64,000 nucleotides of DNA from Bacteroidota bacterium (lineage in GTDB: Bacteria; Bacteroidota; Bacteroidia; AKYH767-A; OLB10), in assembly GCA_016709725.1 (NCBI GenBank), contig JADJMG010000003.1, positions 62,001 through 126,000 of the forward strand. Reading direction: 5' to 3'. Below, piece after piece: positions 45,323 to 54,279 of the stretch (position 1 is the first letter of the stretch; each line of letters opens with the position of its first letter). A program made the position numbers and the translations under genes. The notes under the pieces are model-generated. The model was not told the DNA's origin. It saw nothing but the letters and a program-made list of their open reading frames with translations, and ran no database searches.

Positions 45323-46216
45323 TCACCCAATTTTAACAGATGTCATAGTCAAGGCACCTGCCACCGCTTCATCGTTAAACAATTTAATATTATCCTTTTC
45401 ATCTTTGAGAGCTAGTGAATATAGTAATGGTAAATAATGTTCTGGGGTCGGAATGGCTAAATCAAATGCTTTGCCTTGTGATCGAAAATTAATTAGGGAC
45501 TTATGGTCACTATTAAGAATGAATTTTTTCATTTTTTCGTTGGCTTCAATGGCCCAGTCGAAGCCAAAGTTTTCGTTGAGTCTATTCCAGGATACCATAC
45601 CCAGATTGTGAACCATATTACCGCTTCCAATGATCAGTACTCCTTTTTCACGAAGTGATTTTATTTGTTGTGCTAATTCGTAATGGTATTGCGGAGCTTG
45701 ATTGTAATCAAGGCTCATTTGAATTACAGGAATATCTGCATTCGGATATAAATGTTTGATCACACTCCAGGCACCATGGTCAAGCCCCCATTTATCATCT
45801 AAAACCACTTTAGTTTTAGTGATAAGTTCTTTGGTTTCTCTTGCCAAATCCGGACTACCAGGAGCTGGATATTGTACATCGAATAATGCTTTAGGAAATC
45901 CTCCGAAATCATGAATAGTTGTAGGTTTTTCCATGGCAGTTACAAATGTTCCTTTTGTCTCCCAATGAGCCGAAATACACAAAATGGCATTCGGCTTAGG
46001 GATTTCTTTTGCGATATTTCTAAAACCTAGTACAAATTCATTTTCTTCTATCGCGTTCATAGGACTTCCATGACCTAAGAAAAACACGGGCATTTTACCG
46101 GTCTTGCCCAATGGTTCTGTCATTTTATTTAGTTCATTCAGTTTCATATTTGCTGCTGTTATGGGTACTGCAGCTACTAGCGGAACCAATGATTTTAAGA
46201 ATGTTTTTCTGTCCAT
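45323..46216 (-). CDS. DODA-type extradiol dioxygenase family protein (YgiD-like)
   Basis: The 297-residue protein has a short N-terminal hydrophobic segment (LVPLVAAVPITAA) that suggests export or membrane association. The LigB/YgiD fold follows with probable metal residues His49 (FFLGHGSPMNA) and His84 (ISAHWET), then GGFPKALFDVQYPAPG and DHGAWSV (His147). Members open aromatic rings or are zinc-dependent dioxygenases. It forms an operon with the pirin and DoxX genes upstream. Confidence 0.85.
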   Translation of the reverse strand: MDRKTFLKSLVPLVAAVPITAANMKLNELNKMTEPLGKTGKMPVFFLGHGSPMNAIEENEFVLGFRNIAKEIPKPNAILCISAHWETKGTFVTAMEKPTTIHDFGGFPKALFDVQYPAPGSPDLARETKELITKTKVVLDDKWGLDHGAWSVIKHLYPNADIPVIQMSLDYNQAPQYHYELAQQIKSLREKGVLIIGSGNMVHNLGMVSWNRLNENFGFDWAIEANEKMKKFILNSDHKSLINFRSQGKAFDLAIPTPEHYLPLLYSLALKDEKDNIKLFNDEAVAGALTMTSVKIG

Positions 46217-46232
46217 ATTATCGTTAAGAGAT

Positions 46233-47111
46233 TTACGTTAATGTTGGATAAGGAATATAGTCGGTTTCGTCACCTTCTATTTTCTCAAATGACTGTATTT
46301 TCCACTTTTGTTTTGCTTCTTCTATCTTTTCTTTACTTGATGATACAAAGTTCCAATCAATAAAGCGCTCTTCAGGAAAGGGATCGCCACCAAAAATGTA
46401 AAGGGTACTTTTCTCGTGAATTGTAAATTCACATAAATGACCATCTTTTGTAACTAACATTTGTTTTGGACCATAGACATTACCACCGCTCTCAACTCCT
46501 CCTTCCAAAATATATAAACCTAATTCGCCATATAGATGTTCGCCAATAGTAAGTTTTTGCTTTGACTTGCTTTTAATTTCAATCATATAAAGTTTACTGT
46601 AAACAGGCACACCTGATTTACGGTTAAAGGCTTCTCCTGCTATCAGCTTAAACTGAATTCCGTTTTGCTCCCAAGTCGGAATTTCTTTTTCAGAAACATG
46701 AAAAAATTCCGGGTTCATTTCTTCTAAGTGTTTTGGAAGCGCTATCCAAATTTGCAAGCCGTGCAAATGTTTTTCAGAATGTCGTAAATATTCCGGAGTG
46801 CGTTCACTATGAACAATGCCTTTTCCGGCAGTCATCAAGTTTACGGCACCTGGTGTTATTTCCACAGCATTGCCGATTGAATCACGATGCATGATGCTTC
46901 CTTCAAACAAAAAGGTAAGTGTAGAAAGTCCAATATGTGGATGGGGTAACACATCAAAATTGTTACGTTCATTCAACTTTACCGGACCCATGTGGTCAAT
47001 AAAAATAAATGGACCTACCATTCGCTTCTGACGAAACGGGAGCAACCTTCCAACCAAAAAGTTGCCAATGTCGGCTGCTCTTTCTTCTATGATCAAATTG
47101 ATGTTTGACAT
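46233..47111 (-). CDS. Pirin-family cupin
   Basis: Two cupin domains in 292 residues; the N-terminal metal site is complete (His57 and His59 in PHPHIGLST, His101 and Glu103 in GIVHSERTPE). Relatives include iron-binding pirin and quercetin dioxygenases. The gene lies between DoxX and the dioxygenase with spacings of 12 and 16 bases, so the three are probably cotranscribed and perhaps act in aromatic compound or redox stress handling. Confidence 0.9.
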   Translation of the reverse strand: MSNINLIIEERAADIGNFLVGRLLPFRQKRMVGPFIFIDHMGPVKLNERNNFDVLPHPHIGLSTLTFLFEGSIMHRDSIGNAVEITPGAVNLMTAGKGIVHSERTPEYLRHSEKHLHGLQIWIALPKHLEEMNPEFFHVSEKEIPTWEQNGIQFKLIAGEAFNRKSGVPVYSKLYMIEIKSKSKQKLTIGEHLYGELGLYILEGGVESGGNVYGPKQMLVTKDGHLCEFTIHEKSTLYIFGGDPFPEERFIDWNFVSSSKEKIEEAKQKWKIQSFEKIEGDETDYIPYPTLT

Positions 47112-47123
47112 AACAGGAAGAAT

Positions 47124-47540
47124 TTAACGTTTGTGAATATAATTATCAATCGAATATTTCCCTCCACCAGCAAGAGCAATGGCTAAGTATATGGTGGAAT
47201 AAAGCAAAGCGAGTTCTTGTTTTCCAAATCCATCATCAGCATGAACGATGAAGGCGGCAACCAACATCGTAATCAATAATGGAATTGCGGAATAGCGTGT
47301 AGCCAAACCTAAAATCAAAAAGAGGGAACAGAGTACTTCTGCAAAAACAACAAGGACGATGGAAGCAGTAACACCAAGTCCAATGGGGTCAGCAAATTTT
47401 ATAGGATCATCACCGAATAGTTTTAAAAACTTACCCATACCATGTGTTAACATAAATCCTCCCGCTGCTAAACGAATTGTTAGCAATGCAAAGTCAATGT
47501 TCTTGGGATAATTGCCCGGATTGAAAATAGCTTTATTCAT
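47124..47540 (-). CDS. DoxX family membrane protein
   Basis: This 138-residue protein has four membrane helices (about 20-40, 58-85, 88-108, 112-128) and the DoxX motifs LTIRLAAGGFMLTHGMGKF and FAEVLCSLFLILGLATR. It heads the three-gene operon with pirin and the dioxygenase. DoxX proteins are membrane oxidoreductase-linked or redox-stress proteins. Confidence 0.87.
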   Translation of the reverse strand: MNKAIFNPGNYPKNIDFALLTIRLAAGGFMLTHGMGKFLKLFGDDPIKFADPIGLGVTASIVLVVFAEVLCSLFLILGLATRYSAIPLLITMLVAAFIVHADDGFGKQELALLYSTIYLAIALAGGGKYSIDNYIHKR

Positions 47541-47682
47541 TTGATTTATATTTTATACGTTCCAATAAATGTTCGATTCTGCATCCTATGCTCCCATGCA
47601 AATGTATATAGAAATTTAGATGATTAAACGACTATTCCCTTGGATAAATGAATTCTCCGAATATAAATTCGTCATTTTCTTT

Positions 47683-48900
47683 TCAGTGTTCTTTTAGCAA
47701 GCTAAAAATCGTGTAACCTAACAATACAAGTGTGGTCAATATTCCCAACACACTTATTACAGGAATGTTTTTTATATTCAGAGGAATACGATACGGTCTG
47801 GGCATCTCTTTTTCACGAATGCGCAACACGATAACCGATAAGTTTACCACAATGAAGGTAATGAAAATAAAAACGGTAGCAATACGGGCAATGATCTCAA
47901 TATTGCCAATTAAGGCAAAGGCAGCCATCAACAGGAGAATTAGAACAAGAGCAATAAGTGGCGATTTGCTGTTGGGTGAAACATAGGAAAACAACTTTAA
48001 TGCTTTAGTTTCCTTGGCAATGTTGAGCAAAACACGTGAACTTCCTACCATGTTAGAAAGAATGGTGTTGCTCGTAGCAAATAAAGCAATCACCGAAATG
48101 ATGATAACGCCCGTTTGGCCATAATCTTTTCCAATGATCATTGCCAATGGACTAGAAGATTTTCCTAATTCTAGATAGGGAATTACACTGACCGCGCTAA
48201 TAGCAACCAAACTATACATCACCATGACAATGGCACTTGCAGCAAATAGTGCTTTTGGAATATTCTTTTCAGGAGATTTAGTTTCTTCCGCCAACTTTAC
48301 GATCTCTTCAAATCCAATGTATGCAAAAAAGGCAAGAGCTGAAGCCGCTAAGATTCCGTTGTTCCCTTCAGGTGGTGATTCCAAGTAATTCACATCTCCC
48401 AGATAGGGTAGGGCGACATAGATGACAAAAAACAAACCTCCCGCTTCAATAATAGTGAAAATGATATTGACTATGGAAGAGCTTCTGATACCAGTTGCAT
48501 TTACTCCAAAGAGAAGTAGAATTATTCCCAAAGCGTTCAACAAAATATTGGTCCCGATCAGTCCGCTCAAGTAACCTGCAAAACCAATGGCTACAGTGGC
48601 TCCACTGATGATACCATTCATGGAAATGGTAATGCCTAAAAATACGCCTACCTTTTTTCCGAAAGCCTTTTTAGCATATTCATATTCTCCACCGGCTTTA
48701 GGAAATGCCGAACTCAATTCAGCATAGGAGAACGCAGTGAATAATGCCGACACTGCGGCTATTAAAAAGGAAAGCCAAATAAAATTTCCCGAAAGACCAG
48801 CGACCTTCCCGATGAGAGTATAAATGCCAGCACCCAAAATAGAGCCTACTCCAAAAAAAATGCATTCAGTAAGCCCTAACGTTCTTTTTAATTCTGCCAT
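47683..48900 (-). CDS. APC superfamily amino-acid permease
   Basis: The 405-residue protein has 11-12 membrane helices. The first helix region carries FFGVGSILGAGIYTLIGK, the unwound Gly-rich substrate site. Later landmarks are SYAELSSAFPKAGGEYEYAK and AFFAYIGFEEIVKLAEETKS, typical of cationic amino-acid transporters and relatives. It is shorter than many members at the C-terminus but ends after a last helix. Substrate unknown. Confidence 0.88.
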   Translation of the reverse strand: MAELKRTLGLTECIFFGVGSILGAGIYTLIGKVAGLSGNFIWLSFLIAAVSALFTAFSYAELSSAFPKAGGEYEYAKKAFGKKVGVFLGITISMNGIISGATVAIGFAGYLSGLIGTNILLNALGIILLLFGVNATGIRSSSIVNIIFTIIEAGGLFFVIYVALPYLGDVNYLESPPEGNNGILAASALAFFAYIGFEEIVKLAEETKSPEKNIPKALFAASAIVMVMYSLVAISAVSVIPYLELGKSSSPLAMIIGKDYGQTGVIIISVIALFATSNTILSNMVGSSRVLLNIAKETKALKLFSYVSPNSKSPLIALVLILLLMAAFALIGNIEIIARIATVFIFITFIVVNLSVIVLRIREKEMPRPYRIPLNIKNIPVISVLGILTTLVLLGYTIFSLLKEH

Positions 48901-49067
48901 CTATGGTTACTGCCTTTTAACTTTAACAAAGTTGATTATTTCTGGACAGGAAATGTTATACAATCTGATATAAAAGTTACATCATTCACACATTTTTTAT
49001 TGAATTAATTCATCACTGTCTTTGGTTATCATTTGTAATTAAAATTTGTGCTTTTAGTGAAACGTTG

Positions 49068-49655
49068 TTATTGTCTGTCCACTGTGTAATTAAGTTCAGT
49101 CACCCCGCAAGTAAATTGATGCGTAGTAAGGAGATTTAGTTTTATTTTGTCCTTGATGTCTACGAACAAAGGAATACCTCGTCCAAGAATGATGGGATTA
49201 ACAAAGAGCCAATAACCATCAATTAAATTCAATTGAATGAGTGAATGAGTTGCGGTTGGGCTCCCAAAAAGCAAGATGTCTTTGCCGGGTTGATTTTTTA
49301 TTTCATTTATATTTTCAGCAAGGTTGTCGCTAATAATTTTTGTGTTTGATAGTTCTGCATCGCGAGTGCTATCGTTATTCAATGTTTTTGATAAAACCAA
49401 TTTGTGTACTTTGCTATACCACTTGGAATGTTCAATTTCATGCTTGGTCGCTGTTGGCTTAGCTCCTGCGGAAGGCCAATAGCTTTCCATCATTTGAAAT
49501 GTGACTCTACCGTACAATGCAGTGTCGCCTTCACTTATTCGCTTTCCGACAAAATCAAAAATTTCATCATTCGCTTTAATCCAGTCCATTTCTCCATTGG
49601 GTCCTGCCACAAAACTGTCCAGCGATATGTGCATAAATGAAATTATTTTTCTCAT
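49068..49655 (-). CDS. RibD C-terminal/dihydrofolate-reductase-like protein
   Basis: The 195-residue protein begins MRKIISFMHISLDSFVAGPN, then GRVTFQMMESYWPS and the NADPH-binding region KDILLFGSPTATHSLIQL. These are features of the RibD C-terminal reductase fold seen in many small paralogues of unknown substrate. It lies 9 bases downstream of a paralogue; the two are probably one operon. Confidence 0.85.
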   Translation of the reverse strand: MRKIISFMHISLDSFVAGPNGEMDWIKANDEIFDFVGKRISEGDTALYGRVTFQMMESYWPSAGAKPTATKHEIEHSKWYSKVHKLVLSKTLNNDSTRDAELSNTKIISDNLAENINEIKNQPGKDILLFGSPTATHSLIQLNLIDGYWLFVNPIILGRGIPLFVDIKDKIKLNLLTTHQFTCGVTELNYTVDRQ

Positions 49656-49664
49656 GTGATTTTA

Positions 49665-50258
49665 TTATTTACTGATAGCGGTTGGATGTTTATTTTCTCG
49701 ATTTGGTTCGTAAAAAAGTAAAACATTTCCCGATATAAATGTTTTTGTTTTGATGAGGGTAAGAGGTGATGGTTCGGAAGTTTGTTTGAACAATGGATTG
49801 CCTTGTGCCAAGATGATTGGATTGATCATGATTCTATATTCATCAATTAAATCCAATTCTCTAAATGTTGAAGCTAGGGTTGCACTTCCAAATAGAATGA
49901 GATCTTTGCCGGGCAATAGTTTTAGTTTTTCAACTTCTAAAAATACATTATCTTTAATTAGCAGGGTATTATTCCACGTTGCTTTTTTCATTGTTTTTGA
50001 AAATACAAATTTAGCTTTAGCATTCATCAAATTTGCTATAATGGGTTCATTTGTCATAGCATCCGATGTAGTCCAATAACTTGCCATGAGTTCATACGTT
50101 TTTCGACCGAAGATTATCCCATCAACAGCATTGAGTTGTTCGTAAGCAAAGTCATTAAATTCGGCATCCACATGATGCCAATCCAGATTATGATTTAGTC
50201 CCTCAAAAAACCCATCTAAGGTTACCATATTGAATAGAATAATTTTTCTCATCTTCAA
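49665..50258 (-). CDS. RibD C-terminal/dihydrofolate-reductase-like protein, upstream paralogue
   Basis: The 197-residue protein starts MKMRKIILFNMVTLDGFFEG, then GRKTYELMASYWTTSDAM and KDLILFGSATLASTFREL, the same fold as its neighbour at 49068 but only moderately similar. Tandem copies suggest duplication and divergence, perhaps for different substrates. No sign of export or truncation. Confidence 0.85.
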   Translation of the reverse strand: MKMRKIILFNMVTLDGFFEGLNHNLDWHHVDAEFNDFAYEQLNAVDGIIFGRKTYELMASYWTTSDAMTNEPIIANLMNAKAKFVFSKTMKKATWNNTLLIKDNVFLEVEKLKLLPGKDLILFGSATLASTFRELDLIDEYRIMINPIILAQGNPLFKQTSEPSPLTLIKTKTFISGNVLLFYEPNRENKHPTAISK

Positions 50259-50307
50259 TTGTGCATAGCATGGAATTTAGGGAAATATTTTTCCATCACT
50301 TTTAAAT

Positions 50308-51294
50308 TTACATTAAGATGTTGTTGGATGGTGTGATGGGATCGGGTAGTGGGCTTTCGTCAAGCATATCTCTCAAATCAATTTCAATGGTTCGACATAG
50401 AGCAGCCATCGGAATATCATTTGCGCCACCTTCGAATGGATTTTCGGTTGCTTCGCCTACTTTTTCCATGGAAGTGAAAACCCATGAAACGATCACTGTA
50501 AATGGAATGGTCAGCCATACAAAATGTTCACCCAATTTTTGAAATTCGTTGAGCATGCCAAAGGGCAACATCAAAACCAACAACCAAACAAAAATAAATT
50601 GATGCTAGCAAATTGTCGGGGGTATGGAAAGTTTTTAATGCGTTCGCATTTGCCTTGATGGTCATATAAATCAGCCAATCGCCTTTCCATTTCTACATAT
50701 TCGTAGTGTTCAATTTTTCCTTTAGCTCTTAATTCTTTCATATGCTTCGATTGTAAAGCTATCAATTGTGTTGCCCTTATTTTTCTTGCCAAGCACATAA
50801 TTATTTTCTTCTTCCGTAAGGTATTTTCTTAACTCTTCTTCTAATGTACTTTGCCATTCAGGAACTGAGTAATAATTGCGATATTCAATATTGTAATTCT
50901 TGTTGGAGTTTTCCCAAGTTTGTGGTTTCCGTAATTGAAAGCGTAAGGCAGTCAGCCAAGCGCAATGTCTGTAAATCAATTGTTCGATTTCGGATTTGTC
51001 GGCTTTCACAAAATCTTTACTCATCATTCCCCAGGTTCGACTGGTGTTTACAATCGCGCCCCAAATTTGTCTGGCTTCCCAAAGGCGATTGTAAGTTTGA
51101 GTGTTTTTAAAACCTACAACAAAAGCAGCTGCAGTGCCAACCAATGCCACGGGTACCCACGGTAAGGCTATCCATTTTAGATCGAAAACTTGAAACAAGA
51201 TCGTTGGGATCGAGGCTAAAATTATCAAGACATAAATATCCCGTCTTGTCCATAGTAAAAATTCCGAAATTTTGTAATGACTACCTGTATGCAT
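50308..51294 (-). pseudogene. Bestrophin-like channel gene with two frameshifts
   Basis: Three frames cover one gene. 50722-51294 has the start LLWTRRDIYVLIILASIPTI and the conserved FVVGFKNTQTYNRLWEARQI. 50571-50798 continues IALQSKHMKELRAKG and DLYDHQGKCERIKNFPYPRQ. 50308-50583 ends with VIVSWVFTSMEKVGEATENP and FEGGANDIP. One extra G near 50774 and one missing T near 50592 restore a single protein of about 325 residues. Bestrophin-type bacterial proteins form pentameric anion or cation channels. Confidence 0.85.
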
Positions 51295-51342
51295 ATTATT
51301 GTAAATTTAAATGATGGGTAAATTTACAGATTATTATTTCAA

Positions 51343-51429
51343 TCAATACCCGCATTCATTTTTAACTACTGTTCCGACAGACCACATATTTCCGGCAAAG
51401 TCTTTAAAGGTCGCCCTTCTGTCAGGGTC
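51343..51429 (-). pseudogene. Remnant of a VOC/glyoxalase-type C-terminus
   Basis: A 28-codon frame reads DPDRRATFKDFAGNMWSVGT then VVKNECGY and a stop, the end pattern of vicinal-oxygen-chelate (glyoxalase-like) proteins. A stop lies directly upstream in the same frame and no N-terminal part was seen. It is most likely a decayed or deleted copy. Confidence 0.4.
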
Positions 51430-51490
51430 TTATAAAGTTGGGAAGTCTACTTAGTATTTTGATAAATGGTAATAAATGTAACTATAAAAT

Positions 51491-52462
51491 TTAATTCCTA
51501 GTTCTATCTACTTTCAATAATTTACCTTTTTTAAGGCTTCTACCAGATGAGTTTATAATTTCAAATATATAAATTCCTTCAGGCATAAAACTGACATCTA
51601 TAGCGTCACTATTTGATATTTCTTGTTTCAAACAGATTTCACCTAAAGAATTGTAAATAATTATTTCTGCATCTAAATTCCATTTTGTTTCAAGATACAA
51701 AAAATCCACAACAGGATTTGGATTAATTGTAACAAGATTGTTTGCTGTAAAATTAGTAATACCTGTTTGCTCAAAGCAACCTAAAGAATCTGTAGATACG
51801 CAAATTTCATCAATAAAATAATATGCATTCCATCCAAAAGTTACAGGAGCAACTGAATTCACTGTTGTTAGAGTATCGTTAAAGTGATTTCCAATCGAAA
51901 TATGCGTGTAATTACTATCGGCAACAAACGAACCTTGAATCGTGGTCCAATTAAGAGTGTCGGTTATTACGGAGGAAGAAAAAACATGAGCCGAATTAGA
52001 AATGGGAAGAGCTGTTATTGATGAAGTAAGAAACTTTGCTCCAATATTATTAACAGCATGAGAAGACGAGTTCATGCGCACTACCCTTATATAAACAAAG
52101 TATTTTGTACCAATAGAAAGTGTTTGCGATAAAGAACCCGTAGCATACTCTCTTTGATTTGGATTATATCCATTTGCAAAGGAACTATAACAAAGCATTC
52201 CGGCATATCCATCGCCACTGAAAGGCTGTTGGTAACCGCAAACATTTTGTGGAATTCCAGTAAGCGGCGAGGTTACAGCACAGGTATGATAAAAATCGGG
52301 AGTTCCTAAAGACACAACCCATCCTGTAGCTTGGTTGATCGCACCCAAGGAAAAGGGGCATAATGTAAAAGTTTCAAAACTCCCATTTGTAACAAGATTT
52401 TGAGATTTTGAATGTGTACAACACGAAATGAAGATTAGAACTAAAATTAATTTGAATTTCAT
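51491..52462 (-). CDS. Secreted protein with T9SS sorting domain
   Basis: Signal peptide (ends SKSQ), a strand-rich domain starting NLVTNGSFETFTLCPF, a signature of jelly-roll domains in Bacteroidota secreted proteins, and a type A sorting tail (INPNPVVDFLYLET, GIYIFEIINSSGRSLKKGKL). Length 323 residues. It probably sits on the surface or is released. No catalytic motif was recognised. Confidence 0.8.
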   Translation of the reverse strand: MKFKLILVLIFISCCTHSKSQNLVTNGSFETFTLCPFSLGAINQATGWVVSLGTPDFYHTCAVTSPLTGIPQNVCGYQQPFSGDGYAGMLCYSSFANGYNPNQREYATGSLSQTLSIGTKYFVYIRVVRMNSSSHAVNNIGAKFLTSSITALPISNSAHVFSSSVITDTLNWTTIQGSFVADSNYTHISIGNHFNDTLTTVNSVAPVTFGWNAYYFIDEICVSTDSLGCFEQTGITNFTANNLVTINPNPVVDFLYLETKWNLDAEIIIYNSLGEICLKQEISNSDAIDVSFMPEGIYIFEIINSSGRSLKKGKLLKVDRTRN

Positions 52463-53380
52463 TTTATAAATTTTTAAGCTTTGTTAACAATTTCGTATTT
52501 CTGATTAACTTTAAATTTTATAATAGTTTGTCTCATCTAATTTTTACAACCGGACATGATTTCTGCTTTAGACCAATAAATTCGACAACCAGTTGCTTTT
52601 TCGCCCCCCATTCACTAACAAATATAAATAATTGTATGAATAAATTATCATTGAATGCAAGTAAATTTTCAATAAATTATTCGAATGTTTGGCATGTCGA
52701 GATATTTTGGTAAGTAATTTTAATTACCATCGTAAAACCTGCCATTTTAACGCTAATCCTAATCCTAGTGAATTGAGAATTGGACTTTCTTTTTGCGATC
52801 TACAATCAAATTTTACAACGAAGGAAAAGGAATATCTTATGCTTTTTTGTTCAGATTTGAAAAAGTGTTTTTTCGAAGTAGTAAAGTAATAAATAATGCA
52901 TCAGAATTTTTATTAATATTTCCGAGCAAAGCGTGTTAGGTTCTTTATCGTTTGTTGGGAAAAGGGGTGTTGAAGTTCACAATTCAAGATTAAAAAGCTT
53001 GCATTTATTTCTCAAATTCATTTAGAATTAAAAAATCATAAGAGATAACTTCATCCTATTTGACACAGCACTCATTCTAGTAAAATTTTTCAACTATTAT
53101 TAGGTTATTAAAACCCTCAACCCTTTAAGTAATTTCACATTGAAATTACTTCGCATTTCAAATATGAATTTTATTTTTAAAAGATTTTGTTGGCAGATTT
53201 TGTGACATGGAGTTAATTTTTCTTCGTTACTTTTTTTCAATCCCTCTGATTTTTGTACACGCAAAGCACAAAGACTTTGAGTGGACTTGAAAGAGAGAGA
53301 GGACACTAAGTTAAGGGATAGCTCACCTTCGGAAACCTTGGCCAGAGCATGGCGATTAACGAGAAGATAAAATATGATTA
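52463..53380. other. Long intergenic region with no convincing gene
   Basis: About 900 bases. One plus-strand frame (52689-52889, 66 codons, containing CHFNANPNPSELRIGL) and one minus-strand frame (53100-53306) are open, but neither shows family signatures or good context. The stretch at about 53259-53279 repeats the CGCAAAG/CAAAG motifs seen near 8735-8802. I see no promoter or terminator that can be defended. Confidence 0.5.
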
Positions 53381-54262
53381 TTACTCAGGTACTGTAAAAT
53401 CAAAAGTTGTAATGTTCCCCAAGATCACCGGCAATTTACTCCACGTTTCTATTGAATTCCTGTGTTTGATTACAATATAAAGTGATCGATTAAATAATGC
53501 ATTTGAAAGCAAAACTGAAGTATTTCCATTGGAATATAAAATTGCTTTGGCCGAAGCAACTTCGATGCTCGGATTTTGCGAGTCGTGGAGTGCGATTGTT
53601 ATAGAATCACATGCGGTTGGATCATTGCTCAAGGTATTATTAAATAATACAGGTAGCATTAAATTATTCCCCACATAATATCCTTCAATGAATAATTTGA
53701 GTTGAAGTGAGGGCGATGGAATTACTGATGGATTTTGATTCGCGGCCATTAGACTTACCCATCCATCACTCATTCCACCCTTATATATACCCGGACTAGC
53801 ATTCAGCCCCATTGCGGTTACCTGACTAAACCCATCATTACTACCACCTGTATAAATATTGGGAACCGCATTTTGGTTACTGACATTTACAATTGAAAAA
53901 CCATCATTGTTGCCCCCAGTGTAAATATTAGGAATCGCATTTTGGTTGATGGCACTGATAATAGAAAATCCATCATTGCTGCCACCGGTATAAATATTAG
54001 GAACAGCATTTTGATTGGCAACACTTACAAAGGAAACCCCATCATTGCTACCACCTAAATAAATGGAAGGACCTGCATTTTGGTTGCTAACATTAACAAA
54101 TGAAAATCCATCATGACTACCTCCTTTATAAATATTAGGAGTTGCGTTACTATTACTCGTACTAGAAAACGAAAAACCGTCATTAATGCCTCCATTGTAT
54201 TGGGCATTAACACTCAAAGCGCATATAGTCGCTGCTAGCAAAAGCAGAGTCCTTTTAAACAT
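53381..54262 (-). CDS. Secreted protein with seven GGxxDG repeats of 23 residues
   Basis: After a signal peptide (ends SVNAQ) there are seven tandem repeats of 23 residues with the pattern IYxGGSNDGFSxxxxxNQNAxPN (residues about 21-180), visible in DNA as 69-base units. The first (NGGINDGF) and last (KGGMSDGW) are the most diverged. A C-terminal domain of about 110 residues follows, strand-rich (LQLKLFIEGYYVGNNLMLPV) and without a T9SS sorting motif. The GGxxDG turns could bind calcium. It lies 17 bases after the SUMF1-like gene and is cotranscribed with it. Confidence 0.75.
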   Translation of the reverse strand: MFKRTLLLLAATICALSVNAQYNGGINDGFSFSSTSNSNATPNIYKGGSHDGFSFVNVSNQNAGPSIYLGGSNDGVSFVSVANQNAVPNIYTGGSNDGFSIISAINQNAIPNIYTGGNNDGFSIVNVSNQNAVPNIYTGGSNDGFSQVTAMGLNASPGIYKGGMSDGWVSLMAANQNPSVIPSPSLQLKLFIEGYYVGNNLMLPVLFNNTLSNDPTACDSITIALHDSQNPSIEVASAKAILYSNGNTSVLLSNALFNRSLYIVIKHRNSIETWSKLPVILGNITTFDFTVPE

Positions 54263-54279
54263 GACGAATTAACTTTTAA

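Noticed and set aside
52689..52889. Plus-strand frame of 66 codons in the long gap
   Set aside because: No recognisable domain, start context or neighbour supports it; kept only as a remark in the intergenic entry.
53100..53306. Minus-strand frame of 68 codons in the long gap
   Set aside because: It includes the CGCAAAG repeat and has a composition unlike the real genes nearby.
53760..54200. Regularly spaced repeats of about 69 bases that could suggest a CRISPR-like array
   Set aside because: The units are in frame and encode 23-residue protein repeats with conservative changes; there are no unique spacers.
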